A stretch of 64,000 nucleotides of DNA from Streptomyces iakyrus (GTDB lineage: Bacteria; Actinomycetota; Actinomycetes; Streptomycetales; Streptomycetaceae). Made by a program: the position numbers and the translations under genes. The stretch spans positions 248,001 through 312,000 of the forward strand of contig NZ_JNXI01000015.1 of the NCBI RefSeq assembly GCF_000717055.1, written 5' to 3'. How positions within the stretch are numbered: position 1 is the stretch's first letter; each line of letters begins with the position of its first letter. Below, one piece after another: positions 35,173-46,277 of the stretch. A model generated the notes under the pieces. That model was not told where the DNA came from, ran no database searches, and saw only the letters and a program-made list of their open reading frames with translations.

Positions 35173-37169
35173 TACGCGGCCCTCCTCTGCACGTCCTTCA
35201 CGAGCCCGGCGATGCTGTCCGCGCGCAGCTCGTCCAATGTCACGGCCGTTCCGCCCAGTTCACCGGCGAGCTGCCCGGCGAGCCCGAGCCGTACCGGCCC
35301 CGACTCGCAGTCCACGACGACGGAGGCGACCCCGTCGGCCGCGAACAGCCGGGCCGCCCGCCCGGCGAGGGCGACCGGCTCGGGGCCGCCGGTGGCCCGC
35401 CCGTCCGTCACCACCACGACCAGCGGCCGCCGCGCGGGATCGCGCAGCCGCTCCACACGCAGCACGTCATGGGCGCGCAGCAGCCCCGCCGCGAGCGGCG
35501 TACGCCCGCCCGTCGGCAGCGTCTCAAGCCGGGCCGCCGCCGCGTCCACCGACGAGGTCGGCGGCAGCGCGACGTCCGCGCCCGTGCCGCGGAAGGTCAC
35601 CAGGCCCACCTTGTCCCGCCGCTGGTAGGCGTCCAGCAGCAGCGACAGCACGGCGCCCTTCACGGCGCTCATCCGCTGCCGGGCCGCCATCGACCCGGAG
35701 GCGTCCACGACGAACAGCACGAGGTTGCCCTCGCGCCCCTCACGGGTGGCCTGCCGCAGATCGTCCCGGCGCACCACCAGGCCCGGACCGGACCGCCCGC
35801 GCGCCCGCTGATGCGGCGCCGCCGCCTGCACGGTCGCCGCCAGGTGCAGCTTGGTGAGCGCGCCCCGGGGCCGCCGGGCCCCGGTCGTCCGCCCGTGCTC
35901 GGTCCGCGCCCGGGACCGCCGCCCGGCGGCACCCTCGCCGATCCCGGGCACGCTCAGCACCTTGGTGCGGAACGGCTCGGAAGCCCGTACGGCCGACTGC
36001 TCGCCGGCCCCCGAGGGCTGCGGCTGCCCGTTCTCGCCGGCCTCGGGCCGGGCCGCGGTGTCATCGCCGCCCTGGGGCGCGTCGTCGGGCTCCGGCTGTC
36101 CGCCGCCCCCGCCGGGCCCGTCAGGACCTTGGTCCGGATCCGGGTCGTCGTCGTCCGAGCCGCCGAACTCCTCCAGCGTCTCGTCGAGCTTGTCCTCGTC
36201 GAGCCCCGGCGCGTCGAAGGGGTTGCGCCGCCGCCGGTGCGGCAGCGCGAGCAGCGCCGCCTGCCGGACGTCCTCCGCGAGCACGTCCGTGCGCCCGGCC
36301 CAGGCCGCCAGCGCGGTGGCGGTCCGCGCCATCACGATGTCGGCGCGCATACCGTCCACCTCGAAGGCCGCACAGGTCGCCGCGATCTGCCGCAGCGCCC
36401 CGTCGCCCAGCCGCACGGACGGCAGCAGCTCCCGCGCGGCGACGATCCGGGCCCGGACGGCGGCCTCCTCATCGGCCCAGCGCGCGGCGAACCCGCCCGG
36501 ATCGTCGTCGTAGGCAAGCCGCCGCCGGACGACCTCCACCCGCTGGTCGGGCTCACGGGAGGCCGTGACCTCGACGGTCAGCCCGAACCGGTCGAGCAGC
36601 TGCGGCCGCAGCTCGCCCTCCTCGGGGTTCATCGTGCCGACGAGCAGGAAACGGGCGGCGTGCCGCACCGAGACGCCCTCGCGCTCGACGTACGAGGCGC
36701 CCATCGCGGCGGCGTCCAGCAGCAGGTCGACCAGGTGGTCGTGGAGGAGGTTGACCTCGTCGACGTAGAGGATCCCGCGGTGCGCGTCGGCGAGCAGGCC
36801 CGGCTCGAAGGCCTTCACGCCCTCCGACAGGGCCCGCTCGATGTCCAGCGCGCCCACGAGCCGGTCCTCGGAGGCGCCGACGGGCAGTTCGACCATGCGC
36901 GCGGGCCGCTCGGCACCGCCGCCGGCCTCGTGGGGCCCGTCCGGGCACCCCGGGTCGGGGGAGGCGGGGTCGCAGGAGAAACGGCAGCCGGGGACGACCG
37001 GGACCTCAGGCAGCAGCGCCGACAGCGCCCGCACCGCCGTCGACTTGGCCGTGCCCTTCTCACCGCGCACCAGCACACCGCCGACCGCCGGGGACACGGC
37101 GTTCAGCAGCAGCGCGAGCCGCAGGTCGTCCTGGCCGACGACGGCCGTGAACGGAAAGGGGGTGGTCAC
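35172..37169 (-). CDS. Fused AAA+/VWA metal-chelatase subunit (ChlI-ChlD type), partner of CobN
   Basis: The 665-residue protein starts at a GTG overlapping the cobN stop. Residues 1-320 form an AAA+ ATPase with Walker A at 36-43 (GEKGTAKS), Walker B near 132-139 (GILYVDEV) and a Cys set C62, C66, C75. An acidic, Gly/Pro-rich linker (about 335-395) leads to a VWA domain with MIDAS residues D489, S491, S493. This merges the roles of BchI and BchD, or of CobS and CobT. It probably powers cobalt insertion by CobN into hydrogenobyrinate a,c-diamide. Its stop is a TAA, rare in this genome. Confidence 0.88.
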   Translation of the reverse strand: MTTPFPFTAVVGQDDLRLALLLNAVSPAVGGVLVRGEKGTAKSTAVRALSALLPEVPVVPGCRFSCDPASPDPGCPDGPHEAGGGAERPARMVELPVGASEDRLVGALDIERALSEGVKAFEPGLLADAHRGILYVDEVNLLHDHLVDLLLDAAAMGASYVEREGVSVRHAARFLLVGTMNPEEGELRPQLLDRFGLTVEVTASREPDQRVEVVRRRLAYDDDPGGFAARWADEEAAVRARIVAARELLPSVRLGDGALRQIAATCAAFEVDGMRADIVMARTATALAAWAGRTDVLAEDVRQAALLALPHRRRRNPFDAPGLDEDKLDETLEEFGGSDDDDPDPDQGPDGPGGGGGQPEPDDAPQGGDDTAARPEAGENGQPQPSGAGEQSAVRASEPFRTKVLSVPGIGEGAAGRRSRARTEHGRTTGARRPRGALTKLHLAATVQAAAPHQRARGRSGPGLVVRRDDLRQATREGREGNLVLFVVDASGSMAARQRMSAVKGAVLSLLLDAYQRRDKVGLVTFRGTGADVALPPTSSVDAAAARLETLPTGGRTPLAAGLLRAHDVLRVERLRDPARRPLVVVVTDGRATGGPEPVALAGRAARLFAADGVASVVVDCESGPVRLGLAGQLAGELGGTAVTLDELRADSIAGLVKDVQRRAA

Positions 37170-40100
37170 TTCTCGTCGCCCTCCAGGTCGCCTTCGAGTT
37201 CCAGATAGGTGGCGCGCAGCCGCTCCAGCGTCTCCGCGTCCGGCTCGGCCCACAGTCCGCGGTCGGCGGCCTCCAGCAGCCGTTCGGTGATGCCGCGCAG
37301 CGCCCAGGGGTTGGACTTCTTCATGAAGTCCCGGTTCTCCGGGTCGAAGACGTACTCGGCGCTGAGCTTCTCGTACATCCAGTCGTCCACGACCCCGGCC
37401 GTGGCGTCGTACCCGAACAGGTAGTCCACGGTCGCCGCCATCTCGAAGGCGCCCTTGTAGCCGTGCCGCCGCATGGCCGCCATCCAGCGCGGGTTGACCA
37501 CCCGGGCGCGGAACACGCGGTGCGTCTCCTCGCCGAGCGTGCGGGTCTTCACCTGGTCGGGGGTGGCCGAGTCGCCGACGTACGCCTCGGGGCTCGCGCC
37601 CGTGAGGTGCCGGACCATGGCGACCATGCCGCCGTGGTACTGGAAGTAGTCGTCGGCGTCGACCAGGTCGTGCTCACGGGTGTCGACGTTCTTCGCGGCG
37701 ACGGCGATCCGCTTGAACGCCGTCTCCATGTCCCCGCGCGCGGCCCGCCCGTCGAGCCCCCGCCCGTAGGCGTAGCCGCCCCACACCGCGTACACCTCGG
37801 CGAGGTCGGCGTCGGAGCGCCAGTTGCGGGCGTCGATCAGCGGCAGCAGACCGGCCCCGTACGCCCCCGGCTTGGAGCCGAAGATGCGGGCCGTGGCCCG
37901 GCGGCGGTCGCCGTGCTCGGCGGTGTCCTGGTCGGCGTGGGCCCGGACGTAGTTGGACTCGGCCGGCTCGTCCAGCTCGGCGACCTTGCGCACGGCGTCG
38001 TCGATCAGGCCCACGACGTGCGGGAACGCGTCGCGGAAGAAGCCCGAGATGCGGACCGTCACGTCGATGCGCGGCCGGCCGAGCTCCGCGAGGGGGATCA
38101 CCTCGAACCCGGTCACCCGCCGCGAGGCGTCGTCCCACACCGGCCGGCAGCCCAGCAGCGCCAGGATCTCGGCGATGTCGTCGCCCTGGGTGCGCATCGC
38201 GGAGGTGCCCCACACCGTCAGGCCGACGGACGTCGGGTACTCGCCGGTGTCCTGCAGATACCGCTGCACCAGCGAGTCGGCGAGCGACTGCCCGATCTCC
38301 CAGCTCAGCCGGGACGGAATGGCCTTGGGGTCGACGGAGTAGAAGTTGCGGCCCGTCGGCAGGACGTTGACGAGCCCGCGGGTCGGCGAGCCGGACGGGC
38401 CGGCCGGGACGTAACCGCCGTTCAGGGCCCGCAGGATGTGCCCGATCTCATCAGTGGTTTTCTCCAGCCGGGGCACGACCTCGGTGCAGGCGAACTCCAG
38501 CACGGCGACCGCGTCGGGCAGTTCGGTGCCGAGGACCTCCCGGACCAGCGGCGCGCTCTCGGCGACCGCCCAGCCGCGCTCCTCCATGCCCTCCGCGATC
38601 CGCCGGCACAGCTGCTCCAGCAGGTCGATCGCGTCGGCGGCGCTGCGGGCCGGACCGTCCACCAGGTCCGTCAGCTCGACGGGCACCTTCACCGGAGCGC
38701 CCGGCTCGGCGAGCAGTTCCTTCTCCACCAGCCCGAAGTGCTGCGCCAGCGACGCCCGCAGGCCCGGCAGTGCGTTGGCCTGCCCGCCCCACACCTGCGA
38801 GGCGCGCAGCACGGCCAGCACGAGGTTGACGCGCGGCTCACCGACCGGCCCGCCGCCCAGGATGTGCAGGCCGTCGCGGATCTGCACGTCCTTGATCTCG
38901 CACAGATAGCCGTCGATGTGCATGACGAACTCGTCGAACTCCGCGTCGTCCGGCTGCTCGTCGACGTGCAGGTCGTGGTGGAGTTCGGCGGCCTTGACCA
39001 GCGTCCAGATCTGGGCGCGCACGGTCGGGGCCTTCGCCGGGTCCAGGTCGGAGACCAGCGCGTACTCGTCGAGGAGCTGCTCCAGCTTGGCGAGGTCGCC
39101 GTAGGTGTCGGCCCGGGCCATCGGCGGCACTAGGTGGTCGACGACCGTGGCGTGCCCGCGCCGCTTGGCCTGGGTGCCCTCGCCCGGGTCGTTGACGATG
39201 AACGGGTAGACCAGCGGCAGGTCGCCGAGGACCGCGTCCGGGGCGCAGCCGCCGCTGAGCCCGAGGCCCTTGCCGGGCAGCCACTCCATGGTGCCGTGCT
39301 TGCCCATGTGGACGATCGCGTCAGCGCCGAAACTGTTCTCCAGCCACCGGTAGGCCGCCATGTAGTGGTGGGACGGCGGCATGTCCGGGTCGTGGTAGAT
39401 CGCGATCGGGTTCTCACCGAAACCGCGCGGCGGCTGGATCATCACGACGACGTTCCCGAACTGCAGGGACGCCAGCACGATGTCGTCGCCGTCGACGTAG
39501 AGACTGCCCGGCGGCTCGCCCCACGCCTCGGTCATGGCGTCCTTCAGCTCCGGGTCGAGCTTCTCGAACCAGGCTCGGTAGTCGGCCAGCGGAACCCGCG
39601 CGGGCGCGGCGGCCAGCTGCTCCTCCGTCAGCCACTCCACGTCGTGCCCACCGGCGTTGATGAGCCGGTGGATCAGCTCGTCCCCCTCGTCCGGGTGTCC
39701 CTCCACGACGTACCCGGCGTCCCGCAGCGCGTCCAGCACCCGCACCGCCGAGGCCGGGGTGTCAAGACCGACCGCGTTGCCGACCCGCGAGTGTTTGGTC
39801 GGGTACGCGGTGAAGACCAGGGCGAGCTTCTTCTCGGCGTTCTCCTTGTGCTTCAGCCGCGCGTGCCGTACGGCGATGCCGGCGACGCGTCCCGCACGCT
39901 CCGGGTCGGCGACGTACACGGGCACGTCGTCCGGACCCTGCTCCTTGAAGGAGAACGGCACGGTGATCAGCCGCCCGTCGAACTCCGGGATCGCCACCTG
40001 CATCGCGGCGTCCATGGGGGACAGGGCGGCGTCCGAGTCCGCCCAGGCCTGCCGCGACGACGTCAGGCACAGGCCCTGCAGCACGGGGATGTCCAGTTCG

Positions 40101-40822
40101 GCGAGGGCGCCGATGTCCCAGGCCTCCTCGTCACCGCCCGCCGAGGCCTGCGAGGCGTGGGTGCCGCCGGCCGCGAGGACCGTGGCGACGAGGGCGTCGG
40201 CCTGCCCGAGGATCTCGTACAGCCCCTCGTCCGCGCCGCGCAGCGAACCGCAGTACACCGGCAGCGCGTTGGCGCCGCGCGCCTCGATCGCGTCGCACAG
40301 GGTGTCGACGAAGGCGGTGTTTCCGCTCAGTTCGTGGGCCCGGTAGAAGAGCACGCCGACGGTCGGACGGCCCTCCACGCGGGTGCGCTCGCCGTGGACG
40401 CCGTACTCGGGCATTTTCCGCGGCTCGACGAACCCCTCGCCCGTCAGCAGCACGGTGTCGGAGAGGAACCGGGCGAGCTCGGTCAGGTTCTCCGGCCCGC
40501 CCTCCACGAGGTACTTCAGCGCCTCCGCGACGACACCGGCCGGCACGGACGACTCGGCCATCAGCTCCGCGTCCGGCACGGCCTCGCCGCCGAGCAGCAC
40601 GGTCGGGATGCCGGAGGCCTTCAGCGCGGCGAGCCCGTCCTCCCAGGCCCGCTTGCCGCCGAGCAGCCGGACGACTGCGATGGACGCCCCGTCCAGCAGG
40701 GCCGGAAGCTCCTCCCGGACGTCCACGCGGGTCGGGTTGCCGATCCGGTAGTCGGCACCGGAGGCGGCCCGGGCCGCCAGCAGGTCCGTGTCGGCGGTCG
40801 ACAACAACAACACAGTGCTCAT
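37166..40822 (-). CDS. cobN: Cobaltochelatase large subunit
   Basis: The 1218-residue CobN/BchH-family protein inserts cobalt into the corrin ring with an AAA+/VWA partner. Family landmarks are [39 protein letters not shown] with its metal/substrate histidines, the [17 protein letters not shown] segment and [20 protein letters not shown] near the C-terminus. The ATG at 40822 overlaps the cobQ stop; in-frame sequence further 5' lies in cobQ and was excluded. It is the largest gene of the operon. Confidence 0.95.
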   Translation of the reverse strand: MSTVLLLSTADTDLLAARAASGADYRIGNPTRVDVREELPALLDGASIAVVRLLGGKRAWEDGLAALKASGIPTVLLGGEAVPDAELMAESSVPAGVVAEALKYLVEGGPENLTELARFLSDTVLLTGEGFVEPRKMPEYGVHGERTRVEGRPTVGVLFYRAHELSGNTAFVDTLCDAIEARGANALPVYCGSLRGADEGLYEILGQADALVATVLAAGGTHASQASAGGDEEAWDIGALAELDIPVLQGLCLTSSRQAWADSDAALSPMDAAMQVAIPEFDGRLITVPFSFKEQGPDDVPVYVADPERAGRVAGIAVRHARLKHKENAEKKLALVFTAYPTKHSRVGNAVGLDTPASAVRVLDALRDAGYVVEGHPDEGDELIHRLINAGGHDVEWLTEEQLAAAPARVPLADYRAWFEKLDPELKDAMTEAWGEPPGSLYVDGDDIVLASLQFGNVVVMIQPPRGFGENPIAIYHDPDMPPSHHYMAAYRWLENSFGADAIVHMGKHGTMEWLPGKGLGLSGGCAPDAVLGDLPLVYPFIVNDPGEGTQAKRRGHATVVDHLVPPMARADTYGDLAKLEQLLDEYALVSDLDPAKAPTVRAQIWTLVKAAELHHDLHVDEQPDDAEFDEFVMHIDGYLCEIKDVQIRDGLHILGGGPVGEPRVNLVLAVLRASQVWGGQANALPGLRASLAQHFGLVEKELLAEPGAPVKVPVELTDLVDGPARSAADAIDLLEQLCRRIAEGMEERGWAVAESAPLVREVLGTELPDAVAVLEFACTEVVPRLEKTTDEIGHILRALNGGYVPAGPSGSPTRGLVNVLPTGRNFYSVDPKAIPSRLSWEIGQSLADSLVQRYLQDTGEYPTSVGLTVWGTSAMRTQGDDIAEILALLGCRPVWDDASRRVTGFEVIPLAELGRPRIDVTVRISGFFRDAFPHVVGLIDDAVRKVAELDEPAESNYVRAHADQDTAEHGDRRRATARIFGSKPGAYGAGLLPLIDARNWRSDADLAEVYAVWGGYAYGRGLDGRAARGDMETAFKRIAVAAKNVDTREHDLVDADDYFQYHGGMVAMVRHLTGASPEAYVGDSATPDQVKTRTLGEETHRVFRARVVNPRWMAAMRRHGYKGAFEMAATVDYLFGYDATAGVVDDWMYEKLSAEYVFDPENRDFMKKSNPWALRGITERLLEAADRGLWAEPDAETLERLRATYLELEGDLEGDEK

Positions 40823-42327
40823 GCGGGCGCTCCCGGTGGAATGAAGGGCAGTCCTTGTGGCGCGCCGGACTCGATGAGCCGCCACAGCGCGTCGGTGTCC
40901 GCGTGCTGTTCGATCAGGTCGCCGAGCCGGTCGAGCTGCTCCTCGCGCAGCGCGGCGAACGAGGTGTCCGGAGCGGGCACGAAGCGACGGCCCGCGGCGG
41001 CCGCCACCTTGCGCAGAAAGGCCCGCCGGAAGCCGTCCGACTCCAGCGAGCCGTGCCAGTGCGTACCCCAGGTCTGGCCGACCCGGCAGCCGTCCAGGAA
41101 GGGGTCTCCGCCGGTGACGTCGGCGACCCCGTGGTGGATCTCGTAGCCCTCGACGTGCTCCCCGAAGGCCTCGCCCGCCGGTCGCGTGAGGGTCTTCTCG
41201 CGGGCGAACCGCACCCGCACGGGCAGGATCCCGAGCCCGTCGACGTGGCCCCGGCGGCTCTCGACGTCGTCCTCGATGTGCTCACCGAGGATCTGGAAGC
41301 CGCCGCAGATGCCGAGCACGGGCCGCTGCTCGGCGGCCCTGCGGACCAGGGCGTCGGCGAGCCCGCGCTCGCGCAGCCACTCCAGTGCCCGGACCGTCCC
41401 GCGAGTGCCGGGCACGATGACGAGGTCGGCGTCGGACAGTTCCTCCGGCCGGTCCACGAACCGCACCACGACGCCCGGTTCGGCGGCCAGCGCGTCCACG
41501 TCGGTGAAGTTGGACATGAGCGGCACGGCACAGACCGCGACGCGCAGCACGTCCTCACCGACGGGCGGGGCGACGACGGACTCCCGCACGGTCCCGCGCA
41601 GGGAGACCCTGAGCCCGTCCTCCTCGTCGATCCCGAGCCCGTGCCGGAACGGCAGCACACCGTAGGTCCGCCGACCCGTGAGCCCGAGCAGCATGTCCAG
41701 CCCCGGCTCCAGCAGGGAGACGTCCCCGCGGAACTTGTTGACGAGGAACCCGGCGACACAGGCCTGGTCCTCGGGCGACAGCAGCGCCACCGTCCCGAAG
41801 AACGAGGCGAACACCCCGCCCCGGTCGATGTCGCCGACGACGAGCACGGGCAGCCCGGCGTTCCGGGCGATCCCCATGTTCACGATGTCCGTTCGCCGCA
41901 GATTGATCTCGGCGGGAGAACCGGCCCCCTCACAGATCACCGCGTCATACGTGCCCCGCAACTGCTCCAGGCAGTCCAGCACCGTCCCGAGCAACTGCTG
42001 CTGCCGTCCGCCGTGGTAGCCGCGTGCGCTCAGCTCCCCGACCGGCTTGCCCAGCAGCACGACCTGACTGCTCTGCTCGCCACCGGGCTTGAGCAGCACG
42101 GGGTTCATCAGCGCGGTCGGCTCGACCCGGCAGGCCTGAGCCTGCATGGCCTGGGCCCGTCCGATCTCGGCTCCCTCCGTCGTCACGAAGGAGTTCAGGG
42201 ACATGTTCTGCGCCTTGAAGGGCGCGACCTTGACGCCCTGGCGCACCAGCCACCGGCAGATCCCGGCGGTCACGACGCTCTTGCCGGCGTCGGAGGTGGT
42301 ACCGGCGACGAGAAGCCCACCGCTCAT
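40819..42327 (-). CDS. cobQ: Cobyric acid synthase
   Basis: The 502-residue enzyme amidates side chains b, d, e and g using glutamine and ATP. It has the deviant Walker loop [38 protein letters not shown] and a C-terminal glutaminase domain with the nucleophile Cys in [11 protein letters not shown] and the His in TWGTHWHGS. It lies one base from cobD. Confidence 0.96.
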   Translation of the reverse strand: MSGGLLVAGTTSDAGKSVVTAGICRWLVRQGVKVAPFKAQNMSLNSFVTTEGAEIGRAQAMQAQACRVEPTALMNPVLLKPGGEQSSQVVLLGKPVGELSARGYHGGRQQQLLGTVLDCLEQLRGTYDAVICEGAGSPAEINLRRTDIVNMGIARNAGLPVLVVGDIDRGGVFASFFGTVALLSPEDQACVAGFLVNKFRGDVSLLEPGLDMLLGLTGRRTYGVLPFRHGLGIDEEDGLRVSLRGTVRESVVAPPVGEDVLRVAVCAVPLMSNFTDVDALAAEPGVVVRFVDRPEELSDADLVIVPGTRGTVRALEWLRERGLADALVRRAAEQRPVLGICGGFQILGEHIEDDVESRRGHVDGLGILPVRVRFAREKTLTRPAGEAFGEHVEGYEIHHGVADVTGGDPFLDGCRVGQTWGTHWHGSLESDGFRRAFLRKVAAAAGRRFVPAPDTSFAALREEQLDRLGDLIEQHADTDALWRLIESGAPQGLPFIPPGAPA

Positions 42328-42328
42328 G

Positions 42329-43282
42329 TCATTTCCCCCTGTTCGATGACCGCGCGCTCATCAGCAACCGCGCCCCGGCGCACACCCCGAGCGCGAGCCA
42401 GGTGACGCGCTTCGACAGCCGCACGGCCCGCTCGACGTCATGCGTGCCGACGGACCGCCCCCGCGTGTTCAGCACGGGCCGGTGCTCCACCCGCCCGCCG
42501 TACGAGAGCGTCCCGCCGAGCCGCACCCCGAGCGCCCCGGCGAACGAGGCCTCCACGGGCCCGGCGTTGGGACTCGGATGCCGCACCGCGTCGGCCCGCC
42601 AGGCGCGCACGGCCCCCCGCGGATCCGGCCCGGCCAGCACGGCGAGTACGGCGGTCAGCCGCGCTCCCGGCCACCCCGCGAGGTCGTCCAGCCGCGCGGA
42701 GGCCCAGCCGTAGCGCCGGTACCGGGCCGACTTGTGCCCGACCATGGCGTCCAGGGTGTTGACGGCCCGGAAGCCCAGCAGCCCCGGCACCCCGCCGACG
42801 GCGCCCCACACCAGTGCCCCCACCACCGCGTCGGAGGTGTTCTCGGCGACGGACTCGACCACGGCCCGGGCCATGCCGTCGGCGTCGAGGGCCTGCGGGT
42901 CCCGCCCGCACAGATGCGGCAGCCGGGCCCGGGCCGCCTCGACGTCCCCGGCCTCCAGGGCCTGCCCGATGGTCCGTGCCTCCCGGGCGAGTGAAGTCCC
43001 CCCGACGACGGCCCAGGTGGCGGCGCCGGTCAGTGCGACGGACGCGACGGCGGACGTCCGCACGGCCCGCGCGGCGGCGGACCCGAGGGCGACGGCCCCT
43101 CCGGCACACACGGCGGTGTGCAGCGCGCCCCACCCGCGGTGGTCCCGCCACAGCACCCGTTCCACGGCCCCCGCGGCCCGTCCGAACGCGGCGACCGGAT
43201 GCCCCCGGCGGGGATCACCGAGCAGCAGGTCACCGATCAGACCGGCGGCGGCGCCGTACGCGAAGACGCGACCGGCACCCAT
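42329..43282 (-). CDS. cobD: Adenosylcobinamide-phosphate synthase, membrane protein
   Basis: The 317-residue CbiB/CobD protein joins the aminopropanol arm to adenosylcobyric acid. Several membrane helices are visible, with the family motifs [48 protein letters not shown] and [18 protein letters not shown]. It is the first gene behind the cobalamin riboswitch. The C-terminal motif RVTWLALGV precedes a basic tail. Confidence 0.94.
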   Translation of the reverse strand: MGAGRVFAYGAAAGLIGDLLLGDPRRGHPVAAFGRAAGAVERVLWRDHRGWGALHTAVCAGGAVALGSAAARAVRTSAVASVALTGAATWAVVGGTSLAREARTIGQALEAGDVEAARARLPHLCGRDPQALDADGMARAVVESVAENTSDAVVGALVWGAVGGVPGLLGFRAVNTLDAMVGHKSARYRRYGWASARLDDLAGWPGARLTAVLAVLAGPDPRGAVRAWRADAVRHPSPNAGPVEASFAGALGVRLGGTLSYGGRVEHRPVLNTRGRSVGTHDVERAVRLSKRVTWLALGVCAGARLLMSARSSNRGK

Positions 43283-43286
43283 GGGC

Positions 43287-43346
43287 TCAGCCGTCCAGAA
43301 GGGCGGGCAGGGGTGGGGTGTTGAACCTCGATCGGCAGCCGCGCAT
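43287..43346 (-). CDS. Possible 19-codon leader frame before cobD
   Basis: An ATG at 43346 opens a 19-residue frame (MRGCRSRFNTPPLPALLDG) whose TGA lies 4 nt before the cobD ATG. GAGGA lies 11 nt upstream, a long spacing. It sits in the expression platform of the riboswitch, where translation could couple to cobD. There is no homology evidence. Confidence 0.25.
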   Translation of the reverse strand: MRGCRSRFNTPPLPALLDG

Positions 43347-43399
43347 GGCGATATGTGTCCTCACTCAGGGTGTCCACGCCCTGGTTCGACGAGACCGGC

Positions 43400-43530
43400 G
43401 GTGAGAGTTCCTGGCTCCCGGGGATCACTACCCCGGTGACAGTGGCGGGACCGCGCCGGACTCGCACCGGCTTCCTCTCCTGCCGCCGTATTGGCCCCGG
43501 CAGTCCACCACGGCCGGGAACCGCCGTCAA
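43400..43530 (-). ncRNA. Cobalamin riboswitch (B12 element)
   Basis: Read on the minus strand, the RNA shows the conserved core in order: GGAAGCCGGTGCGAGTCCGG, CGGTCCCGCCACTGTCACC (complement of 43435-43446 for GCCACTGTCACC) and the B12 box AGCCAGGA (complement of 43409-43416), with a GGTTCCCGGCC stem 5' of them. These are the hallmark segments of the adenosylcobalamin aptamer. It lies about 120 nt upstream of cobD in the same direction and should shut down the operon when cobalamin is plentiful, probably by blocking translation or by termination. Ends are approximate. Confidence 0.93.
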
Positions 43531-43654
43531 CTTGCCGTTGACCTGCGAGGGGAGAGTGTGGAGAACCCCACATCGCCCCCCGCGCACACACGACGACCGG
43601 GCGGCACGGGACTCAGGTCCCGTGCCGCCCGGCGGACGATGTGCGGTCGGGCCG

Positions 43655-43876
43655 TCAGGCCACGATCAGATAGATGCCGTACCCGACGGCCGCCGCGCAC
43701 GCCGCGAAGCACGCGTACGCGCCGGTGACCGCGAGGCCGGCGGACCCGCCCTGGGCCACCGCCCGCTCGCGGCGGGACAGACCGGTGATGCCGAGGGTGA
43801 ACAGGGCCACGAGAGCCACGGTGACCACGAGGCTGACGCCGAACACGGAGCCGAGGGCCGCCCAGTCGATCTTCAT
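43655..43876 (-). CDS. Small membrane protein cotranscribed with pit
   Basis: The 73-residue protein has two hydrophobic helices (about 9-32 and 45-72) joined by a basic loop GLSRRERAVAQGG. It starts 34 nt after the pit gene on the same strand and probably shares its transcript. A similar small gene follows pitH2 in S. coelicolor (from memory). It may modulate the transporter; function unknown. Confidence 0.75.
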   Translation of the reverse strand: MKIDWAALGSVFGVSLVVTVALVALFTLGITGLSRRERAVAQGGSAGLAVTGAYACFAACAAAVGYGIYLIVA

Positions 43877-43910
43877 ATCGGTGAATCTTCCTTGTTGCCG
43901 GTGGGCGGGG

Positions 43911-45155
<1,245 letters not shown>

Positions 45156-45191
45156 TTACCCAGGCAATCGTTCGAGGTCGTTGGCTGGACG

Positions 45192-45224
45192 ACCGTAGGC
45201 AACCTGAGTGAACGGAAGATGAAC
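45192..45224 (-). promoter_or_regulatory. PHO box (PhoP direct-repeat operator) upstream of pit
   Basis: On the minus strand three consecutive 11-nt units read GTTCATCTTCC, GTTCACTCAGG and TTGCCTACGGT. The first two match the Streptomyces PhoP repeat GTTCACC plus four variable bases, and the third is a weaker unit. The repeat ends 37 nt before the pit ATG. Confidence 0.85.
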
Positions 45225-45463
45225 TGGGAGGGGCGCAGGGGTGACCGCACAGGGGGGTCCGGGCGACGCCCCGGGACGGCCGCCCCGGCGCCCCATGACC
45301 AGGCTCCCGGGCGCACCGCTTCAGCTGATCGAGTGACCCGTTGAAGAGATTCCGGTCACCCGGCAGGGTTCCGCCGCCGGTCTCGTACTGCCAGAGGCCG
45401 GCTTCCGGCCTGAAGTGCCCCCGCCGGGGGGCGCGTTGAGTCCCCGCCTGGCAGGATCGCGGC
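45225..45463. other. Intergenic region between pit and the class II aldolase gene
   Basis: This divergent gap must hold the aldolase promoter and the far upstream part of pit control. A perfect 6-bp inverted repeat, GTGACC (45333-45338) and GGTCAC (45354-45359), is the only clear element seen. No further gene is supported. Confidence 0.4.
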
Positions 45464-46195
45464 ATGGCTGAGCAGCGAGGCGACGAGTGGGGCACGGGGG
45501 ACGCCCGGGAGGGCGGACGGGAGGCGGGGGAGCCGCGGCGCACAAGCGCGCGCCCCGAGGAGGCGGACGCCTGGGAGGACCTCGTCGCGGCGGCCCGCCG
45601 GACGGTCGCGGACGGACTCGTCGTCGGCACGTCCGGCAACGTCTCCGTGCGCGTCGGGGACACCGTCCTGGTCACGCCGTCGGGCGTCCCCTACGACCGG
45701 CTGACCCCGGACGACGTGACCGGCGTCGGCCTCGACGGCCGGCAGGTCCTCGGCACCCTCGTCCCCACCAGCGAGCTGCCCATGCACCTCGCGGTCTACC
45801 GCACGACCGGCGCCCGGGCCGTCGTCCACACCCACGCCGTCCACGCGACGGCCGTCTCGACGCTCGTGAGCGAACTGCCGCTGATCCACTACATGGCCGC
45901 GGCGCTCGGCGGCCCCGTCCGAGTCGCCCCGTATGCCACGTACGGCACCGACGAGTTGGCCGAGAACATGCTCCGCGCCCTCGACGGCCGCTCCGGCTGC
46001 CTCCTCCAGAACCACGGCACCGTCACCCACGGCAGCACCCTCGCCCAGGCCTACGACCGCACCGCCCAGCTGGAGTGGATGTGCCGCCTGTGGCTGACCG
46101 CCTCCTCGGTGCCCGGCCAGGCCCCGAGCCTGCTGTCCCGGGAGCAGCTGGCGGAGGTGGAGGAGCGCCTGCGCGGCTACGGCCAGCGGGGCTGA
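45464..46195 (+). CDS. Class II aldolase/adducin-family protein (L-fuculose-phosphate aldolase-like)
   Basis: The 243-residue protein starts at an ATG with AGGA upstream. After a charged, poorly conserved N-terminus (about 35 residues) the aldolase core shows GTSGNVSVR (phosphate loop), TSELPMHLAVY with the catalytic glutamate, HTHAVHATAVS with zinc-binding histidines and LLQNHGTVTHG with the third histidine. The family makes or breaks C-C bonds of short sugar phosphates. The exact substrate is uncertain. It is divergent from pit. Confidence 0.85.
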   Translation: MAEQRGDEWGTGDAREGGREAGEPRRTSARPEEADAWEDLVAAARRTVADGLVVGTSGNVSVRVGDTVLVTPSGVPYDRLTPDDVTGVGLDGRQVLGTLVPTSELPMHLAVYRTTGARAVVHTHAVHATAVSTLVSELPLIHYMAAALGGPVRVAPYATYGTDELAENMLRALDGRSGCLLQNHGTVTHGSTLAQAYDRTAQLEWMCRLWLTASSVPGQAPSLLSREQLAEVEERLRGYGQRG

Positions 46196-46277
46196 GCCGT
46201 CCCCGCGGCGTCCGCGGAGGTCACCCCGCCGCTCCGCCCCACTGGTCGCCCGCGGAACCGGCCGGGACACTGGAGCC

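Noticed and set aside
43400..43590. Small open frames over the cobalamin riboswitch
   Set aside because: Conserved riboswitch segments explain the sequence; the frames have no ribosome binding sites or domains.
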